Source: Gadus chalcogrammus
Taxonomy: Eukaryota; Chordata; Actinopteri; Gadiformes; Gadidae
Length of the DNA: 64,000 bases
Direction: 5' to 3'
NCBI RefSeq assembly: GCF_026213295.1
Contig: NC_079431.1
Location: 16,461,965 to 16,525,964, forward strand
Shown: positions 1 to 20,400 of the stretch, piece by piece
How positions within the stretch are numbered: position 1 is the stretch's first letter
How the letters are laid out: the number at the start of each line of letters is the position of its first letter
Made by a program: the position numbers and the translations under genes
Notes under the pieces: generated by a model
What the model was told of the DNA's origin: nothing
Seen by the model: the letters and a program-made list of their open reading frames with translations, nothing else
The model's database searches: none

Positions 1-3197
<3,197 letters not shown>

Positions 3198-4795
3198 GAG
3201 GGCGCTTTCACATCTGAGTAGTTTGATCTGTCCAAATGGAAACCATGGAGCATGGCCTCCGATAGTCCGGTTTGTTTGAAGTGGTGTGAACGCTGATTAT
3301 AACTCTGGTGTGGACCCAACAAATGGACCATGGTCTGATTTCAAATGGATGTCTTGGTCAGCCTCGAAGTGAACCAAGGTTTGGTTCGCTTTAGGTAAGA
3401 ACTTGAAAGATACAGTGGTGATTGGACTCATCTCCAACAACGTTGAGACAGCCTATCTAAATCAAATTAAGATGCTGACATCATGGTGCAATGACAACAG
3501 CCTTGAACTAAACATTGCCAAAACCAAGGAATTGGCGATTGACTTCAGAAGGGATAAGCAGAGGCTATATCATGCACCGAACATCCATGGTGCACTGGTG
3601 GAGACAGTGAGCCACTTAAATATCTTGGTGTGGTCATCTCTGAGGACCTTTCAGGGACATGACACAACTCCAACCTGGTGAAAAAAGCAAGCAAGCGTCT
3701 GTACCATCTTAGAAAGCTGAACAAATTCAGAATATCCAAAGAGCTGCAGAAAACATTCTACTCAGCAACAATATAGTCTGTAATTTCTGGAAATATCAAA
3801 ACCTGGTATGGAAAGGCCTTGCATAGAGTTATCAGGTGTGCAGAAAAAATCACCAAAACTGCACTCCCCGGGACATCTACACTAGACGTTGCCTGTCAAG
3901 GGCAAATACAATTTTAAAGGACTGTCATCACCCTGGCCATAACATTTTTCAATGGTTGCCCTCTGGAAAGTGGCTTCGATCTTAAAAGGCCAGAAAAGAA
4001 AGACTGAGAAGAATTTTTTTCCCCCAAGCCATACGGACAATGAATGCATAATTCCCCCCTCTTAATAATTATTATTTTTTATTTATTTAATCCCCACCCC
4101 CCTTCTCTTTTTTTTTCTTTTCCCTATCTCCTTACTTTTCTATTATTAAACTTTGCACAGCTGGGAGTTGCAGTCACAATCCCCATTTCACTTCTTTTTG
4201 TTCCACAAATTACGCATGTGACAAATAAATTCTTGAATACAGGAAAAAAACGGAACAATGTGTCAAGCCAGCACGGCTTTATAACTCTGTATGACATGAA
4301 TCAGCATAAATCGTACAGACATGCTTACATAAATGCAGATGAAAAGCCATGATTCGCAGTAAAACCGACAGTGCTGCTCAAAGTGTGAACATCGGCGTTA
4401 AATCCGGCGAATAGCAGCAACAGATTTACATCATTGTAGAGTTCGATACATTTTCTTTTTTCATTGCCAGAGTGATTCGACATGTTGCTCGTCAAATGCC
4501 ATACTTTTAATAAACACCATCACATCTGAACCAGAAGACAGCTAGCAATGTATTTGGCACTTCCCACTGGACAGGCTTAACCGAAAACCCGGAACGGCTT
4601 AATGTTCACAGCATTACACACTGACCAACCTTTTTGACCAAATGACGATGCTGATAGGTCCCGGGTAATTTGTTTGGAGACGTCCTCTTTTAAATATCCA
4701 AGTGTGAACACAAACCGAACCAGGACAACATTTAACAAATGAGTCTCCGGTTCAGACTGAACTATTAACCAAACTATGGGTGTGAATGCGCCCTC
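3198..4795. mobile_element. Non-autonomous DNA transposon with terminal inverted repeats, interrupted by a LINE
   Basis: The left end GAGGGCGCTTTCACATC (3198-3214) is the near-exact inverse of the right end GGTGTGAATGCGCCCTC (4779-4795). Both are flanked by AAT (3195-3197 and 4796-4798), a possible 3-bp target duplication. The arms contain the GTGTGAAC/GAACCAAA words typical of several teleost DNA-transposon families. No transposase is present. The central part (about 3395-4241) is a separate LINE insertion. The superfamily is not certain; a 3-bp duplication would suit PIF/Harbinger. Confidence 0.6.
3395..4241 (+). pseudogene. 5'-truncated, broken LINE reverse transcriptase fragment (L2/CR1-like)
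   Basis: From 3403 the translation reads DTVVIGLISNN, then TSWCNDNSLELNIAKTKELAIDFRRD, the sequence that follows the YADD-type catalytic box in L2/CR1-group fish LINE reverse transcriptases. The copy begins at this box, and the expected Asp pair is already damaged. After 3665, shifted frames and stops continue the match: KRLYHLRKLNKF, TWYGKALHRVIRCAEKI, then FFPQAIRTMN near 4017-4045. The 3' end is A/T-rich and finishes near the tail-like TAAATTCTTGAATAC (4226-4240). It is 5'-truncated as usual for target-primed insertion and cannot encode an active enzyme. Confidence 0.85.
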
Positions 4796-5293
4796 AATGG
4801 TTTGTTCTTCTTTCACAGTGTGGACCCAAAAAAGGTCAGTGCTGCCTTGTTCAATCTCTCATACATGCATGGTCAGTATATACAGTATGTAGGTACTCTT
4901 TGAGAGCTGTAAAGAGTAAGTAGAGATGATAGCCATATTTTAACAACTCACAAAAAACAGCTAAAAAAAAAAAGCTAGCAAAGTTTGGGCAAAATCCTAG
5001 TCTTCAATCTGACATACAGCACTTGCAACGTATATTCAGTCTTTGGTGTGATTGAATATAGACAAGATGGGCTATAAGAAAGATAAAACAAAAAACAAAC
5101 AATCCCGTTTCCAATGGTCTTTTCTTTTTTTGCTCTCCTCAAACTGTGTCTAAGAGTATTGCAGATCCCAATACACGAGCGAGTGCACAAGAAAACTGCT
5201 AATTGAGTGTGCACACAGACGTGCTCGCTCACACACGTGTACTCCCTTTCTCACGCCCACACACATGCACGCCCTGGGCGTGCGAGCGCACGC

Positions 5294-5325
<32 letters not shown>

Positions 5326-6379
5326 TTTGCATGCTTGGATATCTCAGCCAATTTATCGGGGCTTGCAGGGGCTCAGGGAGACCTCTCAGTTTCCAGCAGT
5401 GGAGAAGGACTTTCCAGTGTGATGGCATCGGTCTGCAGAGCAGGAACAGGGTCAGAGAAAGACTCCAAGAACCCCTGCCCTGCCCCCCCCCCCCCTCGCC
5501 AGCTGGGAGAACCCAGGGCCTCGTGTACACGCACCCAGGTGTTGGTGGAAGATTTGAACCCCCCATCTTATCTAGCTTATGTTCACCCCCTCCACTCACC
5601 ACCCTCCCAACCACTCCTTCTCACCCGTCCCCTCTGCTCCTCTCCCTCTCCCCTTGTCACCTCCCCTCCCCGCCTCCTCGCTCCTCCCTCACTGCTCTGG
5701 AGGCCAGAGGCAAAGCGGTGGTTCAAGTGGAATTAGCCTGCGGTGCTGTTTACGCATCCACATGACACAGGATACAAATACGATGTGTAAACAGTATCTA
5801 TATGCATCCCTCATACGCATTGATTTGCTGTGCTCCTAAGGTTTAAGCCTTAACGGGTTATGAACGCAAGGGTTTCTGTATTCCCTTTATGTATGTAGAC
5901 CACCAATGTATTAAACTAACCCTTTTTTTTACCACTGCATGCCTTTAAAACATGGAGAAGAGTTGATTATCTTGCCTGTGTCTTTTTAACCATCCAGCTC
6001 TGTCCAATGTATAAACACAACGCATCCACGCACACTATCTGTACGCTCCCCATCTCACCTGGCACGCTACAACCATCAGTGTGTTTATCTCTCCCTACGC
6101 CCCCCTCGCAGTATACTATTTCGGTCCATTAAGTGTATGTCTCAGCTAGGATTCACCTCTGCTCCAGTTCTTCTTCCAAGGTTCATTACAACCAATGGTT
6201 CCCCCGGTTCCGGTTCTTCCGGTACTTCTGTTTCTGGTTTTCCTGGTGCTGTGAGGAACGCTTGTTCGCTCACATTATGATTGGACAGGAAACAAATCAG
6301 ATTTCCTCAGGACGAACAACAACTATGAGAAGCGACAGGAGCAGTCGAGGAAACAACATGCGTGAGAGGAAACGAGTGG

Positions 6380-6382
<3 letters not shown>
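4796..6382. other. Intergenic with a short CA array
   Basis: Holds (CA)n at 5290-5325, a C run near 5485-5495 and a pyrimidine-rich part at 5580-5695. 5700-6382 is unique sequence. The several open frames around 5200-5800 are driven by the CA and CCT repeats. No gene is seen. Confidence 0.5.

Positions 6383-7903
<1,521 letters not shown>

Positions 7904-7999
<96 letters not shown>
7904..7999. repeat. (TG)n microsatellite, about 96 bp
   Basis: A perfect TG array about 20 bp upstream of an hAT-like insertion. Confidence 0.98.
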
Positions 8000-8001
<2 letters not shown>

Positions 8002-8028
8002 GAGTGTGTGGAGGGGGGCTCTTGTTAG

Positions 8029-8684
8029 TAGTGGTGGGAATCTCTTGGCACCTCACGATTCGATTCGATTCCGATTATGAGGTCAACGATTGGATTCTGA
8101 AGCGATTATCGATGCATCTCGATGCAACACATTTTTTTATGCATATTTCCATGCGTGATTTTCAAAAATATATGCATACATCTGGGTTTGCTACTCAGAG
8201 TTTGCTAATCACTTCCTACTTTTGTGATGATCATTAAAGACATCAACAGATGAATTAACTTATCTAATATTTCATAAGAGAGAAAGCTTTTGTCACAAAT
8301 ATGACTTTCTATGAACAATGCAATAATCATTGCAGCTTGCATTATAACACAATATGGAAGCATGCAAAAAATAGGTTTCAGTTTTATTTTGTTTCTAATC
8401 TTTCTTTTCTATGTCATTAAAGGAAAAGCTGCTCTTGAATTAGAAGGAGTTCTTGTGTCTGGCTGTGAGTTTGCGCGCATGCTATCCATGGGCTGAATCG
8501 CAATTGTGTCAAGACAAATCAGATCAGGCCAATAGACACTGAAGATTAATTCAATAATTGTAAAATTATTATTATTGTTATTTTCAAAAAATGTATTCTG
8601 ATTATTAATATATCTGCATCGAGACAGAATCGTTCTAGCGAGAATCGCGATGCATCGAAGAATAAATTATTTTTCCCACCCCTA
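8029..8684. mobile_element. Non-autonomous hAT-like transposon (MITE), 656 bp
   Basis: The ends are inverted repeats: TAGTGGTGGGAA (8029-8040) and TTCCCACCCCTA (8673-8684). They are flanked by an 8-bp direct duplication, CTTGTTAG (8021-8028) and CTTGTTAA (8685-8692, one mismatch), the target-duplication length of the hAT superfamily. The subterminal sequence (CACGATTCGATTCGATTCCG, 8052-8071) recurs inverted near the right end as a GAATCG/GCATCG-rich stretch, as in common teleost hAT MITEs. The interior is AT-rich and has no transposase. Confidence 0.85.
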
Positions 8685-8963
8685 CTTGTTAATGTGGAGA
8701 AGAAAGGAAGGAAAGTTGGGGATGAACTGCGTTCCAAAGCTTTCCGCTCAAGGTGGAATCTCCCCAAAGTTAATTTGTTTAGGGGATTAAGGTTAAGAAT
8801 GTTCACAGTTGGTTGATTGGAAAATGGGTGAATCTCCCACTAAAGGACTATATTTTGATATAGACATGGAAACAAAGACATGGAGAAAAGGTAGAGTTAG
8901 CATGACAGGAGGTAGGGTTTCCATTAATGCACACCTCTTTCTTCCAAGACGGATTGCCACGTA

Positions 8964-8965
<2 letters not shown>

Positions 8966-9015
<50 letters not shown>
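8966..9015. repeat. (TC)n microsatellite, 50 bp
   Basis: A perfect TC array. Confidence 0.97.
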
Positions 9016-9018
<3 letters not shown>

Positions 9019-10459
9019 TTAGTCTGTTTTTGCTATTAACTTTTAGGAGATGTTCACAGCTGCCTGTTTGACATGTTAATGAGAGAACCAGTGTCCAACT
9101 TCCCCAGTGTTACAAAGATCCCCTGTGCGCTAATGACAGAGTGACAGTGAATATGACGAATTACAATCTTTTAATAAGATAGTTGTCAAAGGGGGATAAA
9201 GATTTTAGGATTGCAAAATGTACATGTTTAGTATTATGTTGCCAAATTCCCTTACAGTGAACTTAGATTAATGTTATTAAGGAGCAGGTAGGGGTTTGGG
9301 AATCTTAATTAAGGATGTCTAAAGACAAGACATTGGGATCTAACCCAGTTCCTTTTGGTAATCTGTGTGAACTACCACACTATCATTCCTCCCTAAGACC
9401 TGAATCTAGCACAGAAAACGACCACCCACCCCCTCCGAACATCAACAACAACAAACTGAAAAGTCAAATCTCAGAGTAAAGTAAGCAAGTAAGTCATTAT
9501 CTAGTGTCATTTTCTTTGGAGGCTTCAATTAATGAACACTCCATCCTTCGGAATATTTCCGAAAAGCGTAATTTCCTCCGATGACACGTACTGGTGGGAG
9601 GGGGGTGTGCGGGGAGTGTGGGGGGCCGGGGTGTCCATTTGATGACGAGCTTAGTCATTTAGCGAGTGGCCAGGAAAGCTGACAGTTTGAAACGTGGAGA
9701 AGGGGGTCTGACATGAACTGGCAGTTACGTGCGGGTTGGGGGGGGTGACGGCCTCTCGCCTTACACGGTCACCGATACGCTGTCACGCCCCTGGGGACAT
9801 TTCATTGGGATTATTATATTTTTAACAGGCACACACGTTCGATACTTGGTAGTAAACCATGCCTATAATAAGGCCAGGCAGTCCTGTAATTACTTTTGAA
9901 TCCTAATTACGCTTGGAGGAACTCGACTCCCCAGCCAGCGCGGTGTCATAGATTAGTTTATACTTTCCACTTCGGATTGATTTCGGAATATTCCTTATGC
10001 GACATTTCTAAAGTGAATGGGGAAATACACAGACTAGCTTTCCTACGGTGTGGCCACTTTTCAAGTCGTGACTTTCCCTTGGAGCGTGACCTTTTGAGAT
10101 AGATTTTAAAAGCTGCAGAAATGGGACTGAACATCTGGCGGTGAAACAGAAGAAATCCGGGCGCCGTTTCAAACTCTGCAGAAGACACGTTATTAGGACA
10201 TGGCGATATTGTTAAATTGACAGCAAGGAGCCTGGAGAAAATAACACTATTTCGAGTGCATGCGGTCAGTGAGCTAGTTGGATTGCACGTATCGTATGCT
10301 GAAATCAAGCAACTGCAAAATTACAGTAGCCTAGGCCCACCGCAACCGACTGGAACTCCAGCAATTAATCAGCGGTTAACCTCACAGAAATGAACACACA
10401 TCTCTAATTTAACCTGCCCAGCATGCATGCATACAGACACATAAACAAAGACACATGAA

Positions 10460-10462
<3 letters not shown>
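9016..10462. other. Intergenic unique sequence, possible regulatory block
   Basis: High-complexity sequence with TAATTA-type homeodomain-like words (for example 9890-9910) and GGAATATTTCCG at 9550-9561. No exon or transposon is recognised. It is a candidate conserved non-coding element, untested. Confidence 0.35.

Positions 10463-10519
<57 letters not shown>
10463..10519. repeat. (CA)n microsatellite, 57 bp
   Basis: A perfect CA array. Confidence 0.97.
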
Positions 10520-10521
<2 letters not shown>

Positions 10522-11574
10522 GAATACACAAACCCACTCATAAAGCATCTAAATACTTTACATGCAATGGACTTGTTCGGGTCCCTGTATCTCTGAGATT
10601 CAGATGTTTTACCATTATTGCATTTGATATCTTGCACTTCTTGTACTGTAAAGCACTTTGTTGTGCAGTCTCCAACCAATACCATTGCACAAATAAAGTC
10701 TGATGCATCGCTAACCAGGCCTTTCATAACTCCCGGAATTGGCCACCTTGTGCTGCAAACCCCTTGTGCAAGCGCAAGTGCATTCTCCTGTCCTCCTAAC
10801 CTCCCCGCCCCCCCTCCTCCCAGCGTCTCTACTGTCTTATCCTCTGGCATCACGTTGTGGGAGTGCTGTAAAAAAGGCATCAGGGAGGTGCAAACACCCC
10901 CCGCCACTCTGGGCTCTAAACCATGATCTCACTGTTGCACCCGGATCACCGCCTCACCGCCGCGACACAAAAGGTCTCCTCTCAGCACACCAGCACGTCT
11001 ACGGACCGGCTGGTCGCACACGCACAGCGCTCCGCTGTGTGCAAACACCACCTGCGCGATGCCGAGGCGAGAGCCTGAGTCAGGTGGAACGCCGGCATTG
11101 TTTTTGGCTGTTGTCTATTTTTTTTTGTTTTGTTTTTTTTCCTTTAACCAGAAATGCAAATGAGCGTTAATCCCCCTTTGTTTGGGAAGCGGAAGTGCGC
11201 TCGCTATGAGACAGGAATTCCTGAAGCATGTGATTTTATTAACGTTCATTCCGTTCGGGAAGGAAATGGTAATCTCTCTTTTGTTTCTGACTTGCGCATT
11301 CTTCTCCTGTGCCATTGACAGAGGAGAGCAGGGAGGGGGGAGCGAAGGGGAGAGAGCGAGAGAGAGCCGCGAGATCGAGAGAGAGAGCGAGTTAGCAAGA
11401 GAGAGGAGGGAGGGGGGGGATGGAGCTAGGTGTGGGGGGGGTGCTCCTTCCACATCCTGGTCAAGGATTTGGTTCTTAGGGGATGATATCATCGAATGGG
11501 CTCTTGCTCTGTGCTCTTGTGGTGGGGGGGGGGGGGGAGGGGGAGGGTTAGTGAGGGCTGTGGGGGTAAGTGGG
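10520..11574. other. Intergenic, partly GC-rich
   Basis: Unique sequence with a purine-rich (GAGA) part at 11320-11420 and a G-run at 11524-11537. An open frame from the ATG at 11205 through the GAGA repeat has a hydrophobic start but no recognisable family, and I do not call it. Confidence 0.4.
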
Positions 11575-11700
11575 GCTGTATTCTGGCAGCAAGAGCATGT
11601 TATCAAAACACAGTATCAGTCCAGTGCAGAGAAGCACGCTGTATTCTGGCAGCCACAGCATATTATCAAAACACAGTATCAGTCCAGCGCAGAGAAGCAC
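11575..11700. repeat. Tandem duplication of a 63-bp unit
   Basis: Unit 1 is 11575-11637 and unit 2 is 11638-11700. Each begins GCTGTATTCTGGCAGC and ends GCAGAGAAGCAC, and they differ at only a few positions. There are exactly two copies, head to tail. Confidence 0.95.
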
Positions 11701-12167
11701 CACCTGTCTCCAGAGCCCAGACTCCACCCCACACCCCTCTCCCTCCTTTGAGTCTACCAACATCAGGCCAGCAGGTTGTAAATCTGGGGTATAACTCCAA
11801 CCCCAGATCCATGGCCGGCAGCCCTGTGTGAGGTAATGCGACCCTATTCCTGAGATAAGTCGGCCCCAGACATCGCCAGAGATACGCCAGCGGCCTCTGG
11901 TTGCTTTGATGGGGTTCACCGCGATGCCGAGCTGCCGATTGCATTTCAAAGTGCGTCCATATGTCAAGTCGGTTTTATATGTATAAACCTTAATCAGAGT
12001 CCCCCCTGATTGTTGCCTTATAAGCAACAGATATTGATGGTGTGTGGGTTTTTTATCTCAAAAATACCATTCCAAACCCTTTAAATGTCTAAATGCCTAA
12101 AGATCCTACATTTACACACAGACTTCCTAAAGATATATCATTATTTATTAATTTAGATGTTATGTAT
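11701..12167. other. Intergenic unique sequence
   Basis: GC-rich and then AT-rich unique sequence. No gene, RNA or transposon was recognised. Confidence 0.5.
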
Positions 12168-12719
12168 AGTCTGGTAGACCCGTTTCTAATTTATTGTTAT
12201 TCAACCCATCATACTAGTAGACCCCAAGCTGATGTAATGTGATGTGATATAACTCTACAGTCTGGTAGACCCAAGCTTATGCAATGTGATGTAACTCTAC
12301 AGTCTGATAGAACCCTTTCTAATGTAAGGCAATGTAATGTGAATCCTAAAGTCTGGTAGACCCCTGATGTAATGTAATGTAACTCTACAGTCTGTTAGAA
12401 CCCTTTCTAATGTAATGTAATGCGATGTAACTCTACAGTCTGGTAGACCACTGTATAATATGTTTTGATTTAACCCTACATTCTGCTACACCCCAAGCAA
12501 ATGTAATGTGGTGTGGCCTTACAGTCTGATATAACCCTGGCTAATGTTATGTAATGTAATCTGATGCAATCCTACAGTCTGGTAGACCCCTAGCTAATGT
12601 AATGTGATGTAACCCTACAGTCTGGTAGACCCCTGTCTAATGTAATGTGATGTAATGTAACCCTACAGACTGGTAGACCCCTGTTTGTAGTGTGATGTGA
12701 TGAAACTCTACAGTCTAGG
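12168..12719. repeat. Degenerate minisatellite, about 43-bp units, about 13 copies
   Basis: Units start AGTCTGGTAGACCCC and continue with CTAATGTAATGTGATGTAA and CCCTAC. Unit length varies from about 39 to 53 bp because the inner TAATG/TGATG pentamers expand and contract. An open frame on the minus strand (RGLPDCRVTSH-like repeats) is a by-product. Confidence 0.92.
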
Positions 12720-16740
<4,021 letters not shown>

Positions 16741-16880
16741 ACAGATGCGCGGTTGGCGTTTCCAGCCGTGGACTCCGCAGCTAAACCACGGATCGGGCGG
16801 ATGATGTGACGAAAAATACTATTTTAATTAAATTTGGGCGGGTGGCGGTTTAACCAATCAAATTAAAAATATAAGTACAT
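16741..16880. mobile_element. Possible fragment of a teleost hAT-like repeat
   Basis: The segment has the words AGATGCGCGG, ACCACGGATCGGGCGGATG and GGGCGGGTGGCGG, reminiscent of the CGCGGAT-rich ends of a common fish hAT-type repeat. Only one end is recognisable and no target duplication was found, so this is tentative. Confidence 0.3.
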
Positions 16881-17394
<514 letters not shown>

Positions 17395-17453
17395 AGCTAA
17401 AAGATGCAGGTGGTGGTGGTGCAGGACTGGAGGGGGGGGGGGGGGGGGGGGGG

Positions 17454-20400
17454 CATTCATGACAAGTCCCACCAGGCCTTATCTGGCGTGTCATGGCTGT
17501 TTGAACCAAGTCGGCCATACCACTGGGCTCTTTTGTGCTGGATTTTCATCAGGGGCCGAAGTTTCCATAAACATCTAGAGGGTTTTACAAAGCAAGGGGG
17601 TTTTGGTGTGTGAATGTGGTGTGTGTGTGTGTATGTGTGTGTGTATGGAATTTTTTTGTATGTGTTTAGGTGTGCCTGTGTGAGTGTGTACATTGAGTGT
17701 GTGTGTGGGGGGTTTGTTTAGGTATGTACGTGTGAGTGTGCGTCTGTGTGCATGGTGTCACGTTTGAATGTTTGGTAAACTTGTGTTTATCAAACAAATG
17801 TGATAAACACACTGTGTTGCGGTGTTGCGGTTCAGCTATTATCAATGAAAACTAGGTGTCAAGATGTGGCCTTTTTAGTTGATTCGTTTTCTGTCCAAGA
17901 TGGGACAGAAACCGCCCTTTGAACAAAAGTACAATGAAATAAAGTGCAATATGGAGAACATTATTTTGCGAGTGTCCACCTAGATGTGTATGGATAGTTG
18001 CTACGGTCCACTAGGTAGGCTGGCAGGTTAATATTGTGGTAAACTTGGGGCCCTTTAAGAATAACAGTCAGAACCGTTAGGGGTCAAGGCATGTCATCTA
18101 TGTACATGAAACTCAACGAAGGGTTTAATGCAATTACAAATCTGATCTGGTGGTAAATCTGCAATAAAAACCAACATGACTTTACTGACGAAGAGTTTTT
18201 GTTTTTACTTGCCCCCTCTGACGGCTAAAAACTGTTGGGCTGTAACCGTTTCTACGTATTATGAAAAAAGAAAATGACATTAAATACAGTGCAACTCAAT
18301 CTGGGCGTCTTCGACAAATACAAGCATCTGTGTGCCTGGGTCTATCTGCACATGTTCCTCTTCTTTTCTGTAAGCAAATAATTAAGAGTGATGTGATTTT
18401 CATCGCTTGATGTATTGTCTGTTTCAACTTGATTCTGTTCAAAACAGTAAGTCGGCTACGGAGTGGAGCTAAAAACAGGCTTCTAATTTCACAGAGGGAA
18501 GGCTAATATTTCTAAAAAGTATACATGTTTTACCAGTTAACAGCCTCTATCCCCCTTTGGCGGCCAATATTGTTTGATTATATATTCAGTCATTTCAAGT
18601 ATGAATAAGTCATTTCATATTTTGTTATATATCAAAAAGGTAAGAGAAGTAATTTATCCCGTACTCTCCAAACACAAAGGAAATCCCGAAGGCCATGGGC
18701 CAAATTCTGATTTAAAGGACAACCAAAAGAAAACTTAAAAGACAAACGTGAAACAAAAGGCAAAAAGACAGAGCCACGAGGGAGTACCCTCCAATCAATA
18801 ACATTTCTCAATATCAACAGCGTCCTTCAGCAATGGATTGAACCTCAACCAACAACTCAACCGTTTCCACCGAACCCTGACCACATGAACTGGTTGACTC
18901 CCAGTGTCAAGGCGCTATTGTTAAATCCAACCCACCGCATTTAATACGCACAGGGAAGCCCGATCAACATCCCGGATGACAGCACAAACTCCAGTCATGA
19001 AGAAAAGCCCGTGGGTGAAGGGAACGGAAACCAGACAGCCTCTCCGGCCGCTCCTTCCTCCTCGCGCTGTGTCACTCCCCTTGGCAAAACAAAGTGTACG
19101 TGTCTCCGCTAAACGATAATGAATCCAATAAGTGGGCTTTTTTTTGTTGCTACTCTGTTTCCCAGAGAGAGTGTGGTAGATGGAAGTGACCTTGACTCCC
19201 TTGCTGCAAACTTCCAGTAACCCTGCTGACTTGTTATGAGCGATGAGATGTCTACGTGGGAAAGGGCCATGCATGGGAACCCTCCAAAGGCCCGGTGCGT
19301 TTGTGATCCAGAGTCAAATCCAAATCAGCGGCCGCTGAGCGGAGCGCAGCGCGGATAAGTCCAGGTGCCTCTGAAAACGACAGACGCAAAAGGCTCCCAC
19401 CGGGGAGCGTAATTGAACGATTCAACGTCACGTTCAATAAGCCGCTTTATGAAAATGCAGTCAAGAGAGTGCAAAAGGGGAAATTCTGAATGCTCTGTGT
19501 TAATTCTTTGACCTTGGGATACGTGCTGATTAGCAATCGTTTTACTCCCAGGACACAGCATTGCAAAGGTTGAATACACACACGTGCACATGGAAAGATT
19601 GCATATAGGTCCAGCTAACAGGCGTGCACACACATACATAAAGAAATACTTGTTAGACTTTATCCTATTCTATCTCAGCAAAGATAGTTCAAAAATGTTT
19701 TGTTTTTTATTTACACAATTGTAAATAAAATAAATTATATCACCGTCATGCACAACATGGCCAGACTTGAAGGTTGAACAAGATGTGCTACACACAAGCT
19801 GCAACTTTACGATGCTTTATCAAAAATGCCTGTCAACCAGATAAGTTACTGTTGCTCATTAGTGTCAAGATGGAAAACAGGCCCAAAAATAAATAGCATA
19901 TAAATGATTTGTCCGCAATTATTTTGTTTAATTTGTATCCAAAAGTGACTCTTAATCCCTTGAATTCCAGGTTAAGTTTGAATTTAAATCAGGTCAACTT
20001 TTGTGCAATTGTTCAAAGAGTAGAAAATACAAAGAACTTGTATTTACTCATTCATTACCAAGTATTCTATATTTGGGTGTGTTTGGTGAAATGCTCGGAA
20101 ACATCCAAGGACTGTTTTAGTTCAGATATACACCCACATGCGGCAGGGGCCAAGACATTGTTGTGGATCTCTGTCACTTCAGACACAATATTATGGAGAC
20201 GGCATGCCTTCTGCAAGGTCACCTACCTAACCTATCTTTCAAAGGCCATTCCCATCCCCCAAATACATTCTATCTTGTTTTGTTTTGGTTTCTGTTACCT
20301 TTTAAAGGAAACTGGCTTTCAGTCTGTTTTCAGTCATGGTCTCGATGGGAAGAGGATGTTTGATTTGTCCTGTGAAAATAACTTGCTGATTGGTGCTATC

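Noticed and set aside
11182..11751. 189-codon + strand frame with a hydrophobic start
   Set aside because: It runs through a GAGA tract, a G-run and the 63-bp duplication. No recognisable family.
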